Shown: positions 23,140-31,123 of the stretch, piece after piece
Layout: each line of letters opens with the position of its first letter
Numbering within the stretch: position 1 is the stretch's first letter
From: JARRRD01 sp037381085
GTDB taxonomy: Bacteria; Nitrospirota; Thermodesulfovibrionia; Thermodesulfovibrionales; UBA6898
Direction: 5' to 3'
DNA length: 33,443 nt
Assembly (NCBI GenBank): GCA_037381085.1
Contig: JARRRD010000002.1
Location: 1-33,443, forward strand
Program-made: the position numbers and the translations under genes
Notes under the pieces: model-generated
What the model saw: only the letters and a program-made list of their open reading frames with translations
Told to the model about the DNA's origin: nothing
Database searches by the model: none

Positions 23140-23487
23140 TTATGAGTTTATGGACGGGCTCTGATGATACAAAGGTCTTCTTTCAGGAATATAGGCATTC
23201 AATACCCTGCCTGCATTCCAGTCCTCTGAGACATAGAGGCCGCAGTAGCAACTCCCGAATTCCTTCACGTCATCTGTCCGGTAGACACAAGGACAGATAA
23301 TATCCCTGTCTTTCTCATAATCGCCTGAGGCCAGTCTGCAAGGGCACGACATGTAGCCGTAGCGCTCATTGTTCCTGATGAGGCCGCCAAGGAGATCAAA
23401 GACTACGTCTTTGTCTTTATTGAAATAGTAACCCTTCACCTCCTGGGCTTTTTTCAACATCTCATATAGATGATCAGCACTAATCAC
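23140..23487 (-). CDS. Ferredoxin:thioredoxin reductase catalytic subunit-like protein
   Basis: A 115-residue FTR beta-type protein. Six cysteines form the three CxC pairs of the family: Cys48/50 (SCPCRLA), Cys65/67 (ICPCVYR) and Cys80/82 (SCYCGLY). They hold a [4Fe-4S] cluster next to a redox disulfide that passes ferredoxin electrons to thioredoxin-like proteins. Its ATG overlaps the stop of the upstream glutaredoxin-like gene by 4 nt (ATGA), so the pair is translationally coupled and that glutaredoxin is the likely acceptor. This links thiol redox control to ferredoxin and not NADPH, as expected in an anaerobe. Confidence 0.88.
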   Translation of the reverse strand: MISADHLYEMLKKAQEVKGYYFNKDKDVVFDLLGGLIRNNERYGYMSCPCRLASGDYEKDRDIICPCVYRTDDVKEFGSCYCGLYVSEDWNAGRVLNAYIPERRPLYHQSPSINS

Positions 23488-23735
23488 AACCCAAGCGCCT
23501 CCCTGACCACCTGTTCCCTGAACCCAATAATGATTTTATTGCCGATAATAATCGTGGGAAAGGTACAGACAGGATTGAATTTTCTCACCTCTTCAAGCAG
23601 CGCAGCTTGTTCTTCTCCGGAACAGAGATCGACATCCCGGAACTCGTATTTCACCCCGCAATCTTCAAGAAACTTCTTTGCAGCCTTGCAGTGGATGCAA
23701 GTGCTCAGAGTATACAGCTTAACGGAAGGTGTCAT
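23484..23735 (-). CDS. Glutaredoxin-family thiol-disulfide protein
   Basis: An 83-residue thioredoxin-fold protein with the active site Cys13-Ile-His-Cys16 (STCIHCKAAK), a TFPTIIIG cis-proline segment and a GF(R)E C-terminal helix start. The CxHC dipeptide and size fit glutaredoxin/NrdH-like proteins. Two additional cysteines (around residues 38 and 57) are unusual. It overlaps the FTR gene downstream by 4 nt and probably receives electrons from it. Confidence 0.9.
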   Translation of the reverse strand: MTPSVKLYTLSTCIHCKAAKKFLEDCGVKYEFRDVDLCSGEEQAALLEEVRKFNPVCTFPTIIIGNKIIIGFREQVVREALGL

Positions 23736-23758
23736 ACATGCTCACTCTTATTATTTAC

Positions 23759-23799
23759 CGCAAAAAGGTTTGCAACCATTCGTCACAAACCTTTTTGCG
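23759..23799 (-). terminator. 14-bp perfect inverted repeat between minus-strand genes
   Basis: CGCAAAAAGGTTTG (23759-23772) and CAAACCTTTTTGCG (23786-23799) are exact complements with a 13-nt loop. It lies 12 nt after the stop of the 57-residue gene and before the glutaredoxin-like gene on the minus strand. The A/T blocks inside the stem are typical of a terminator that works in both directions. Confidence 0.65.
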
Positions 23800-23810
23800 T
23801 TGGTGATGCC

Positions 23811-23984
23811 TTAACCACCGGTGCTGAATACGTCAGAGACTTCTCCCATATTTAAACATTTTTTCTTTTCTTCTTCGGTCAGCTTGTCTACCTTCTTGAC
23901 TTGCCCTTTGATAGCTTTCATAGGGCATGCATATTCATTCCCCTCTTTGTCGTAAATAAACACATAGTCTCCATAATCCGGCAT
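23811..23984 (-). CDS. Small hypothetical protein (57 residues)
   Basis: The frame is open to ATG 24002, but ATG 23984 has GGGGGTGA a few nt upstream and is preferred, giving MPDYGDYVFIYDKEGNEYAC. The protein is acidic with a lysine-rich middle (GQVKKVDKLTEEEKKKCLNMG) and two cysteines. No family was recognised. It is located upstream of the glutaredoxin-FTR pair but separated by a terminator-like hairpin. Confidence 0.6.
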   Translation of the reverse strand: MPDYGDYVFIYDKEGNEYACPMKAIKGQVKKVDKLTEEEKKKCLNMGEVSDVFSTGG

Positions 23985-24140
23985 AGTTTCACCCCCTTCC
24001 ATGAGATATTTCTCTAAGCATTCTTATGATTAAATCTTAGCAGGCTTTCGAGACATGTCAATATGGTGGCCTGCTGCAGCGGGCAAAACTAAGAGACGTC
24101 CATGGATTCCGGCTTGGAGCAATCTGCCTATTCATAGGGA

Positions 24141-24511
24141 TCAGACATGGTTCCTTAACATCAGTTCCACATGATGCGGATTCAAAAATAGTGTCGCTCC
24201 AGATATGGCTCATCATATTTTCGCACATAGTGCCTCACAAGCACGATCGGCACGACGAGCGGAACGAGTCCACGATGATACTCCTCTATTACCTCGATCA
24301 TTTCCTTCTTCTTGTCATGATGCAGTTGCTCCTTGAAACAGCCCAGCATGTGGTGTAAAACTTTCGTGTTCTTTTTGACCGCAGCCTGTCTGCTAAGATC
24401 GAACCCCACCGGCTTCACTATATGAAGACCGGCGGCCATGCCCACGCACTGCCGGGCTATATTGCCCGCATTGGGAGGAATCTGAGGCCGGTACAAGACA
24501 ACTTGCAGCAT
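24141..24511 (-). pseudogene. Chimeric remnant: TrmL 5' fragment joined to a frameshifted DUF1722 3' fragment
   Basis: Residues 1 to about 40 (VLYRPQIPPNAGN, GLHIVKPVGFDLS) are the N-terminus of TrmL, the SpoU-type tRNA Nm34 methyltransferase. From about residue 43 the sequence changes to the C-terminal part of DUF1722/YbgA-type proteins (VKKNTKVLHHMLGCFK, YHRGLVPLVVPI, HYVRKYDEPYL). The frame stops at TGA 24182, but a shift by one base at the T5 run gives LNPHHVELMLRNHV, the usual DUF1722 ending, up to a stop at 24141. The TrmL part lacks the SAM-binding knot and the DUF1722 part lacks its N-terminus, so neither activity is expected. A deletion joining two genes plus a homopolymer frameshift explains it; an assembly error is the alternative. 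Confidence 0.75.
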
Positions 24512-24657
24512 GACGATTATTTTACCCGAAGCAGCTTAAAACAGTCACTTACGCGGGCCTGGCGCTTGCACTCGGGCCCGGTTTCTCCTAATATATTGAA
24601 GTGGCCCGGATTCATGGGCGCATCTTGCCGCAAGACAACTTTCTTAAGGAGGAGATA

Positions 24658-25083
24658 ATGGCAAAGGTTTCGAAAAAGCAGTTGATCGAATTGCTGAACA
24701 AGGACCTGGGGCTTGAGTACACCGCTATAGTTCAATATACCCAGCATCAGGGGACACTGAAAGGCGCCATGTATCAGAGCATACAGAAGGAGCTGATCAT
24801 CCATGCCCAGGAGGAACTGCAGCACGCGACGATCCTTGCCGCGCAGATCGATTATCTCGGCGGAGTCCCGACGGTCACCATGCCTCCGGCAAAGACCGCC
24901 AGGGACAGCGTAAAAATGCTCAGGCAGGACCTTGAAGGCGAGAATGACGCCATCGCCAGATACATTGCAAGAGTAAAGCAGGCGGAGGAGCTTAACCTCT
25001 ATCATCTTGCACAGCAACTGAGGAACATCCTTGCCATGGAACAGGAGCACGCCATGGACCTCGAACAGGCGCTCGGGAAATAA
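24658..25083 (+). CDS. Ferritin-like (bacterioferritin-type) di-iron protein
   Basis: A four-helix-bundle protein of 141 residues from ATG 24658, which has AAGGAGGAGATA immediately upstream; the longer frame from GTG 24601 has no such site. Carboxylate/histidine ligands of a ferroxidase-like site are visible: LEYTAIVQY, the EELQHA pair, EGENDAIARY and EQEHAMDLEQ. Such proteins store iron or protect from peroxide. It lies alone between a pseudogene and a hairpin, transcribed on the plus strand. Confidence 0.85.
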   Translation: MAKVSKKQLIELLNKDLGLEYTAIVQYTQHQGTLKGAMYQSIQKELIIHAQEELQHATILAAQIDYLGGVPTVTMPPAKTARDSVKMLRQDLEGENDAIARYIARVKQAEELNLYHLAQQLRNILAMEQEHAMDLEQALGK

Positions 25084-25107
25084 GGACTTTATTTAATAGC
25101 AGCCACT

Positions 25108-25133
25108 CAGGGGCGGAAAACAACCCGCCCCTG
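25108..25133. terminator. Hairpin between convergent genes
   Basis: CAGGGGCGG (25108-25116) and CCGCCCCTG (25125-25133) form a 9-bp stem with an 8-nt loop. It lies 25 nt after the ferritin-like stop and before the convergent 62-residue gene. No T run follows, so efficiency is uncertain. Confidence 0.5.
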
Positions 25134-25204
25134 CGCTAAAGGAATCGGCCCGGCGGCATCTCACCAGGAACCACGGTTTTCCGCTTTGTCCAACAGCACA
25201 GGGT

Positions 25205-25393
25205 CTATTTACCCTTTTTCCAGAAAGACAGATCGTCGATAACGACTTTAAGGAGATCGGGAACAGATTTCTTCGAAATTTCCTTGCACCTGCAACTCTC
25301 TCCATTGTCGCGTCCGGCGGCTGCCGGTCCCGGACTCTGCCGGCGGCGCTGTTTCTTGCCGGGAGCAGACCCTTTCCGCCGGTCGTTGTTCAT
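25205..25393 (-). CDS. Small basic hypothetical protein (62 residues)
   Basis: From ATG 25393, with GGGAGG 9 nt upstream, the protein has a basic, glycine/proline-rich N-terminal half and a conserved-looking C-terminus, SCRCKEISKKSVPDLLKVV then DDLSFWKKGK. The CxC followed by an amphipathic helix ending in FWKK resembles small uncharacterised proteins of related bacteria. TTG 25447 would extend it by 18 residues. Function unknown. Confidence 0.5.
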   Translation of the reverse strand: MNNDRRKGSAPGKKQRRRQSPGPAAAGRDNGESCRCKEISKKSVPDLLKVVIDDLSFWKKGK

Positions 25394-25503
25394 ATGAAGG
25401 GGCCTCCCGGGCCGATAAAGATATATCCCATCACTCTTCTCCTTCAAACTTATCTTACTCCTGATTAATTCTACATCGAAAGCATACTAAATTGCACCGG
25501 CAT

Positions 25504-25540
25504 AAAACCGGATGAGTTTTCTTCGGTTTTTTGTTTGACA
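25504..25540 (+). promoter_or_regulatory. Terminator-like hairpin and a perfect -35 hexamer between divergent genes
   Basis: AAAACCG (25504-25510) and CGGTTTT (25524-25530) form a 7-bp stem followed by TTG. TTGACA at 25535-25540 is a perfect -35 box, with only a weak candidate -10 (CAGAAT at 25559) 18 nt on. The lytic transglycosylase gene starts at 25702. Confidence 0.3.
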
Positions 25541-25701
25541 AGGTAACCGATAATCGGGCAGAATATAAGACAAGATAAAATTTATCCAGATCTGCCATAG
25601 ACCCATTCCTGCGTGTCAAGTATTCCCTGGTAGTCTCAATCGCGCGATTTCATCATTCGAAAAATTGGTGTCCCTTGTGCAGGTCTTCCGGAGGTACCAG
25701 A

Positions 25702-26337
25702 ATGAAAGACAGAATAAGCGCCAGTGCAGCCCGCCATGGGCGGGTGTTACTCACCAGGGCACTCTTTCCGTGTCTGATTGCAATAATATGTTTTGCACTG
25801 GTCTATAAGTCAACGGCGTCCATCCCTCCACCGGGCATGGATGATACCGCGGCCGGCAGCCGGAAAGACGCGGATGCGGAGGAAGCCGGCAGGCAGGCCG
25901 TGCTGCACTGGATGGCGGAAAACTCGGCCATGTCCGAAGACGTCCTTTCCGATATTTACGGCACTGCGACCGGTAACGTTCACGCCGACCTCGTCCTCGC
26001 CGTCTGCCTTGTAGAATCCAATTACAACCCGCGCGCCGTAAGCAACAAGGGAGCAATGGGCCTTATGGGCATCATGCCCGGCATCTGGCTTGACGAACTG
26101 CAGACCCGGGGGATTGTCAGAAAAAAAGAGGATCTTTACAAGATTGAGAACAACATAGCTGCCGGCACCTACGTTCTGGAGAGATACCTCTCAAGAACGG
26201 GCAATCTCAGAAAGGCGCTTATCCGGTATGAGGGAGGCGACCCCTGGTATGCGACGAGGGTCCTGAAAGCAATGAAGAAGATCTCGCTGGTGCGGCATTC
26301 GCAGCAGAACATCTATCTTGCGAGCGCCCGGGACTGA
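25702..26337 (+). CDS. Membrane-anchored lytic transglycosylase-like protein
   Basis: A 211-residue protein from ATG 25702, which has GGAGG 7 nt upstream; the ORF can be extended to 25675 without support. One N-terminal membrane segment (about residues 17-36, TRALFPCLIAIICFALVY) precedes a soluble SLT domain (about 85-200). The catalytic glutamate lies in VCLVESNYNPRAVSNKGAMGLMGIMPGIW, and YNPRAVS-KGAMGLM is the signature of the goose-lysozyme-like fold. It would cleave peptidoglycan on the outer face of the inner membrane. Monocistronic; a hairpin follows. Confidence 0.85.
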   Translation: MKDRISASAARHGRVLLTRALFPCLIAIICFALVYKSTASIPPPGMDDTAAGSRKDADAEEAGRQAVLHWMAENSAMSEDVLSDIYGTATGNVHADLVLAVCLVESNYNPRAVSNKGAMGLMGIMPGIWLDELQTRGIVRKKEDLYKIENNIAAGTYVLERYLSRTGNLRKALIRYEGGDPWYATRVLKAMKKISLVRHSQQNIYLASARD

Positions 26338-26403
26338 GAGGTGACGCGGCTTCCTTTGGCTTTTCCCTTTTCCGTCGGAAGCAGGAACCCCCGCGGACAG
26401 TAA

Positions 26404-26467
26404 GTATCGGGGACCGGACCTTCATTGCAGTATTGAGACCGCAAGATGAAGGTCCGTTTCCCGATAC
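26404..26467. terminator. Long two-part inverted repeat between convergent genes
   Basis: GGACCTTCAT (26416-26425) pairs with ATGAAGGTCC (26446-26455), extended outward by TATCGGG (26405-26411) with CCCGATA (26460-26466) across a small internal loop. The central loop is 20 nt. It lies between the transglycosylase stop (26337) and the stop of the convergent small gene (26507); a bidirectional terminator or a repeat-type element is possible. Confidence 0.5.
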
Positions 26468-26506
26468 AATCGTGAAACGATAGTCGCTCTGCCGGCGAAA
26501 GAGAGA

Positions 26507-26668
26507 CTATTCTGCTTCGCAGCACAGGCGTCTCATTCTTCTCTTACCCGTAGGGGAAACCGACATGACGACATCGACCTTCTTACCGCAGCATTTGCAG
26601 ATCTGCGCGCCGCTCTTCAGGGCCGCCCGTGCAGAAACATCGGTCTTCGATTTAGCTTTCTCAGCCAT
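26507..26668 (-). CDS. Small zinc-ribbon-like protein (53 residues)
   Basis: ATG 26668 has AAAGGAGGTAGTGCC directly upstream. The product begins MAEKAKSKTDVSARAALKSG and carries CKCCGKK (Cys24, Cys26, Cys27), a VVMSVSPTGKRRMRRL stretch and a terminal CC (Cys49, Cys50). The cysteine pairs suggest a zinc-binding knuckle; the basic middle could contact nucleic acid. The reading frame and SD are clear but the family is not recognised. Confidence 0.65.
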   Translation of the reverse strand: MAEKAKSKTDVSARAALKSGAQICKCCGKKVDVVMSVSPTGKRRMRRLCCEAE

Positions 26669-26969
26669 GGCACTACCTCCTTTCAGTTTTCAGTTCAGAA
26701 GTCAACAGCACGAAATTTCCCGATCACGTTCCAACAGGCACGCAAGTTCCCTGCAGTCTGTCTCTTATTGAAAAATACTCACCTGTGGGCTGAACACCCA
26801 GGTCGAGGAAATTTCACAAAACCTCTTAAAATATCAGAGGCGGAGTAGTATTGTCAAGTGCCCGCGCAGCAAAAGTTACAGCGAAATTTCCGGATCAGCG
26901 ACTTCCGGGAAGAAGGGCATCCACGGCACGTAACTCTTCTTCCGACATAGCCGATGCGTTTTGAAAAAT
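26669..26969. other. 301-nt gap with repeated GAAATTTC palindromes
   Basis: No full gene is seen. GAAATTTC occurs at about 26712-26719, 26808-26815 and 26882-26889. Two copies share CGAAATTTCC followed by C/G and GATCA. They lie upstream of the 53-residue gene on the minus strand and could be an operator. Positions 26898-26966 also hold an in-phase continuation of the neighbouring 120-residue gene past its TAG. Confidence 0.3.
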
Positions 26970-27332
26970 CTACTTCAGCTCGCCTATTACCCTCATGATC
27001 TGGCCGCGGTGATACTCGATGATGTCCCGGGGAGTGCCCCAGGACGTTGCTTTTCTGCCAAGCACTTCTACCACCTTGGTCAGATTCTTCTTTGTGGGGT
27101 TATTGAAGTCCTCCCCTGTTTCCTTAAAGGCAAGTTTGATCGCCGACAATACGCTCGCAAATACCTGTGCTTCATCGGTCCGCAAACCGAGTGTCTGCTT
27201 GGACCTGGCAAAGGTCTCCTTCTGGGCCTCGTAAAAGCAGTGTATGATGAGGTCCTTCGCCTTTGCCGGGTTAAGATCCTTGAGATCTTCTTCTTTCAGA
27301 CGCCATCTCTGAAACCTTTCTTTTTCCTGCAT
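26970..27332 (-). CDS. Conserved-looking hypothetical protein (120 residues)
   Basis: A soluble, helical, highly charged protein starting MQEKERFQRWRLKEEDLKDL, with LIIHCFYEAQKETFARSKQ and EVLGRKATSWGTPRDIIEYH as the most distinctive parts. ATG 27332 has GGGGAAGAG upstream. It ends GELK-TAG, after which the same frame stays open for 24 more codons (IFQNASAMSEEELRAVDALL and on) to a TGA, suggesting either a mutated stop position or a chance extension. No family was recognised. Confidence 0.6.
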   Translation of the reverse strand: MQEKERFQRWRLKEEDLKDLNPAKAKDLIIHCFYEAQKETFARSKQTLGLRTDEAQVFASVLSAIKLAFKETGEDFNNPTKKNLTKVVEVLGRKATSWGTPRDIIEYHRGQIMRVIGELK

Positions 27333-27579
27333 CCTGAACTCTTCCCCTTATGTTTTTGTTTTGTGCGGAAGCCGCATCGGGCCAATATTAATAACATATT
27401 TCCTCCGGTCAGTTAAAGCGCATTCGGCCGCGCGGAAATGGGGATCGACGGAAAAAGCAGTGACTTTCAGGTAGAATCAGGTTAGAATTTTGATGTGGGT
27501 TCTTTAGCGGACAGTTCTTCAGAATCCGGGGGGAGGACAAGTGACAGTATTTCTTAATCCATCGACCAAGGGGTAATCC

Positions 27580-30150
27580 GTGAAGCACTTTTACAGCATG
27601 TTGACAATGGCTTTCATCCTCGCTGGAATGTTTTACTTCGTTCCTGCTTGCTCTGCCTCAGCAGCACCAATTCAATCAGCAAGCGCCCTCAATGCAACGA
27701 ACAGTTTGTCTCCGGGCGTAGGTATAACTCACGCCACGGAAAAGGTCCGACCCCACGAGTTCAATGGCGACATTCGCAGCCTTTCGCGTTTCCCTCTGGC
27801 GGTTGTCCCTTCACGGCGACCGTACCTTCCCCTCCTGGCACCGCCTAAAGAGACAAAATCTCCCGTCATCGCACTACAACCGGAATTCCTGTCAGCCAAT
27901 GTCCCGCTTGCCCCCATGCCGGCCCCGACTCAAAACTTTGCCGGTCTGAGTTTCAGCGACTCATGTGACGGCGGACAGTGCGGCGCGGGCTGGCCGCCGG
28001 ACACAAACGGGGATGTCGGCCTCGACTATTACATTCAGGCCGTCAATGATGCCTACAGCATTTATGATAAGACCACGGGGACACTGCAGGCGTCGTTCAC
28101 TGAGAATTCGCTCTTTTCAAGTGGACCAACCCGGACTGTCTGCGACACAAACAGCAACGGCGACCCCGTCGTGCTCTACGATCAGCTGGAGAACCGCTGG
28201 ATCTTAACCAACTTTGCCTTCGGCTTCAATGGTTCCGGCAAGCCGACATCCCCGTTTTACGAGTGTATCGCCGTATCAAAGACCGGGAACCCTGTCACGG
28301 GAGGCTGGTGGCTCTATGCCCTGCGCATGGACCCGGGCGGGACCGGCCTGCCTCCCGCCGGTACAATAAACGACTATCCAAAGTTCGGCATATGGACGGA
28401 CTGCCTCTATATGGCGGCCAACGGGTTCACGGAGCCCGGCGACAGCTTCGCCGGAACTGTCATTGCGTCCTTCAGCAAGAGCGATATGTACAGCGGTTCG
28501 GACCTGAATTGGTCGCTGGGATACCTGCCTTATCCCCAAAACGTTATCTTCACCATGATCCCCGGCAATCTTCTGGGCTCCTCGCAGGCATCTCTGCCAC
28601 CCACAGGGACACCGAACTACTTTGTCTCAGAATCGATAACCGGTTATACGTTCGAGGTAAGGAAATTCACGGCCGGAGCAAACTGCGGTGCCGGGGGCAC
28701 GCTGGGCGATCCGACAATTGTGAGCCAGACGTCATATTACCGACCGGACTCAAATATTGTCCCGCAATCCGGTACGACGACCAAGCTCGACAGCCTCGGG
28801 GACCGCCTGATGCAGAAGGTCCAATACCGCAGGGTGGGCGACACAGAATCGCTCTGGGTGGTCCACTCCGTCCAGACGTCCTCCGCATCGACGGTCATGC
28901 CACAATGGGCCCAGATCGACGTGACAGGGGGCACTGTTGCGGCAGATCCCGTACAGCAGCAGATATATGTGCCTGATACGACGCTTTATCGCTGGATGGG
29001 CAGTATCGCCGCTGACACTCAGGGTAATGTGGCCCTCGGCTACAGCACTTCCAGCGCTGCCGATTTCCCCGGCATCGCCTGGTCGGGCAGGCTGAAGGGC
29101 GATCCCCCCAACAACCTTTCGCAAACCGAAACACAGGTGATTGCGGGCTCTGGCTCACAAGACAATTTATGCGGAGGCGTTCCCTGCCACCGTTGGGGCG
29201 ATTACTCTTCGATGAGCGTCGACCCCCTGGACGACTGCACGTTCTGGTACACGAACGAGTATTATGACAGCCAGACCAACGGCAACATCGGCAACTGGCA
29301 TACGCGCATCGTCTCTTTCGCTTTCCCGTCCTGCCTGGCCTCAATCGTGCCCGGGCCGCCTACAGGGGTAACGGCAACGGCCGGCGATGCCCAGGCATGG
29401 GTGAGCTTTACACCGCCTTCATACGGCGGAACAGGAATTACATATTACACGGTGACATCAAATCCTTATGGCGTAACAGCCACGGGGCCGGCAAGCCCCA
29501 TAAATATAACGGGACTCCTGAACGGGACTGCTTACACATTCACCGTAACCGCTACCAATGCGGCTGGAACCGGCCCTCCTTCAGACCCTTCCAACAGTGT
29601 AACGCCGAACTCGACTCCGGCTACGCTAACCGTCTCCGGCTCGGCCGGCACCTCAAGCGGGGCGATAACCGACTCCGGCACTATCAGTTGCAGCATCGCC
29701 TCCGACGGCAGCGCGTCGGGCAGCTGCTCTGAAGAAGTTGCCGCCGGCTCGTCCGTTACATTAACGGCGACGTCGGCTGTGGTAGGGTCTTCAGTAAGCT
29801 GGTCGGGCTGCACGGTCAGCACCGGGGATACATGCGACATAACACTGTATGCAGATGCGACCGTCAAGGCTTCATTTGATCTCCTTCAGGTTTTAAGGGT
29901 CCAGGGCAGTACGCCCGTCGGAACTTATCCTACTATTCAGACCGCTTTCGATGCGGCGTTGACCGGGGACATTGTTGAACTCCAGGCGGGGACTTTCGCC
30001 GAAACGCCTGACCTCAAATCCGGCGTTTCCATAATGCTCACAGGTGGTTTCGACCAGTCGTTCGGATCTCAAGCCGGCTTTTCAACAATCTCCGGGACAC
30101 TCACGATCAGCAGCGGGACAGTCACTATTGAGGACATAGAGATAAAGTAG
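27580..30150 (+). CDS. Large secreted protein with FN3 and InlB-type repeat-like domains
   Basis: An 856-residue protein with a Sec signal peptide (about residues 1-29, ending CSASAAP). Residues about 110-575 form one large uncharacterised extracellular domain rich in G, S, T, N and aromatic residues, with short blade-like repeats (for example GLDYYIQAVNDAYSIYD and NRWILTNFAFG) that recall sialidase-like propellers. Residues about 586-680 are a fibronectin type III domain (PGPPTGVTATAGDAQAWVSF, ITGLLNGTAYTFTVTATNAA). Residues about 685-768 resemble the cysteine-containing divergent InlB B-repeat (SVTLTATSAVVGSSVSWSGC). The C-terminal part about 770-856 (YPTIQTAFDAALTGDIVELQ) looks like the start of a right-handed beta-helix that ends abruptly, so a downstream truncation is possible. 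The start is GTG 27580. Likely surface or matrix role; no sorting signal is seen. Confidence 0.75.
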   Translation: MKHFYSMLTMAFILAGMFYFVPACSASAAPIQSASALNATNSLSPGVGITHATEKVRPHEFNGDIRSLSRFPLAVVPSRRPYLPLLAPPKETKSPVIALQPEFLSANVPLAPMPAPTQNFAGLSFSDSCDGGQCGAGWPPDTNGDVGLDYYIQAVNDAYSIYDKTTGTLQASFTENSLFSSGPTRTVCDTNSNGDPVVLYDQLENRWILTNFAFGFNGSGKPTSPFYECIAVSKTGNPVTGGWWLYALRMDPGGTGLPPAGTINDYPKFGIWTDCLYMAANGFTEPGDSFAGTVIASFSKSDMYSGSDLNWSLGYLPYPQNVIFTMIPGNLLGSSQASLPPTGTPNYFVSESITGYTFEVRKFTAGANCGAGGTLGDPTIVSQTSYYRPDSNIVPQSGTTTKLDSLGDRLMQKVQYRRVGDTESLWVVHSVQTSSASTVMPQWAQIDVTGGTVAADPVQQQIYVPDTTLYRWMGSIAADTQGNVALGYSTSSAADFPGIAWSGRLKGDPPNNLSQTETQVIAGSGSQDNLCGGVPCHRWGDYSSMSVDPLDDCTFWYTNEYYDSQTNGNIGNWHTRIVSFAFPSCLASIVPGPPTGVTATAGDAQAWVSFTPPSYGGTGITYYTVTSNPYGVTATGPASPINITGLLNGTAYTFTVTATNAAGTGPPSDPSNSVTPNSTPATLTVSGSAGTSSGAITDSGTISCSIASDGSASGSCSEEVAAGSSVTLTATSAVVGSSVSWSGCTVSTGDTCDITLYADATVKASFDLLQVLRVQGSTPVGTYPTIQTAFDAALTGDIVELQAGTFAETPDLKSGVSIMLTGGFDQSFGSQAGFSTISGTLTISSGTVTIEDIEIK

Positions 30151-30192
30151 CGGGAAGGCGACAGCCGTCCGCATAATACATATTATCAACTT

Positions 30193-30939
30193 TCACCTCT
30201 TCATCGCTGCCAGGAACTCCCTGATCCTACCGGCGTTCTTCCCGAGGTCGCTCACCCCGACGCGGGATTCGGACCGGACGTCGATGCGGCTTCCTGAATT
30301 CTTCGGTCTGATCCTGATCACAATATCGTCCATGAACCCGAACCAGAAGGTCGTCGCTACCGCCTCGATACGACCCGCGCCTTTATTGTCGTCGATGATC
30401 TGCCATCCCATACTCCTTGCCGTTGCAAGAGCCCTTTCGAACGCCTGACCGGGAGAAATCCGCAGGATGAGAGGGACGATGTGCGGGTACGCCTTGTGTT
30501 GCAGGAAAGCCACCTTCTGACCTCCGTAAACAGGAGAATTGTCGGCACTCTTGAGAAGCCGGAGGATTTCGACGAACCTCGGCGGGTCCTGCGTGTCAGT
30601 GGTTATGTCGTGAATTGGCGGTACACTGTCGGCCACATGCTTCCAATACATTGCCGTCCCCGCGATGGCTCCGCTGATGAGAAGACCGACAAAAGCCGTG
30701 AGAAAACCGCGCTGGATCACGATGCGGACGGATGCCATCAGCCCCAGCAACGACAGGGCTGCCCCTGCGATCGCCCCGTAGGCCGCCCACCGGAAAACAG
30801 AAATGCCCGTCTTAAAATTCCACGACCCGTAATGAGTACCGAGCGCTCCCATCAGAGCCGCAATGACAGCGGCCAGGGCGATGACAAAACCCGCCCTTGC
30901 CAGGGGAGATGGTTTGTCCGATTTACTCTTCTTTTTCAT
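30193..30939 (-). CDS. DUF1499-family membrane protein
   Basis: A 248-residue protein with three N-terminal membrane helices (about residues 15-31, 47-70 and 77-97) and a C-terminal soluble DUF1499 domain. The domain is marked by PPIHDITTDTQDPPRFVEIL, YPHIVPLIL, FERALATARSMGWQII, and DDIVIRIRPKNSGSRIDVRS ahead of SRVGVSDLGKNAGRIREFL. The biochemical role of the family is unknown. ATG 30939 has GGAG upstream. It converges with the secreted-protein gene and diverges from the gene at 31124. Confidence 0.85.
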   Translation of the reverse strand: MKKKSKSDKPSPLARAGFVIALAAVIAALMGALGTHYGSWNFKTGISVFRWAAYGAIAGAALSLLGLMASVRIVIQRGFLTAFVGLLISGAIAGTAMYWKHVADSVPPIHDITTDTQDPPRFVEILRLLKSADNSPVYGGQKVAFLQHKAYPHIVPLILRISPGQAFERALATARSMGWQIIDDNKGAGRIEAVATTFWFGFMDDIVIRIRPKNSGSRIDVRSESRVGVSDLGKNAGRIREFLAAMKR

Positions 30940-31123
30940 AGCCGCTCCATTTCAAGCTCGTCCCGGATCCTTCCGGATATCATCAGCAGTCTGCTCCGCC
31001 TTCGCTGCTCATCCCCTTATATCAATCAGGATATTATAACCGAGATTCTTCTCTCGACTGCCAAAGGTTCCGGGAGGGACTGTGATTGGCTAATATATTA
31101 TTGAGGGAGCGAGACGGGATGAG

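Noticed and set aside
23470..23814. Plus-strand open frame across the glutaredoxin region
   Set aside because: Antisense to the CIHC glutaredoxin and across the terminator-like inverted repeat; no domain.
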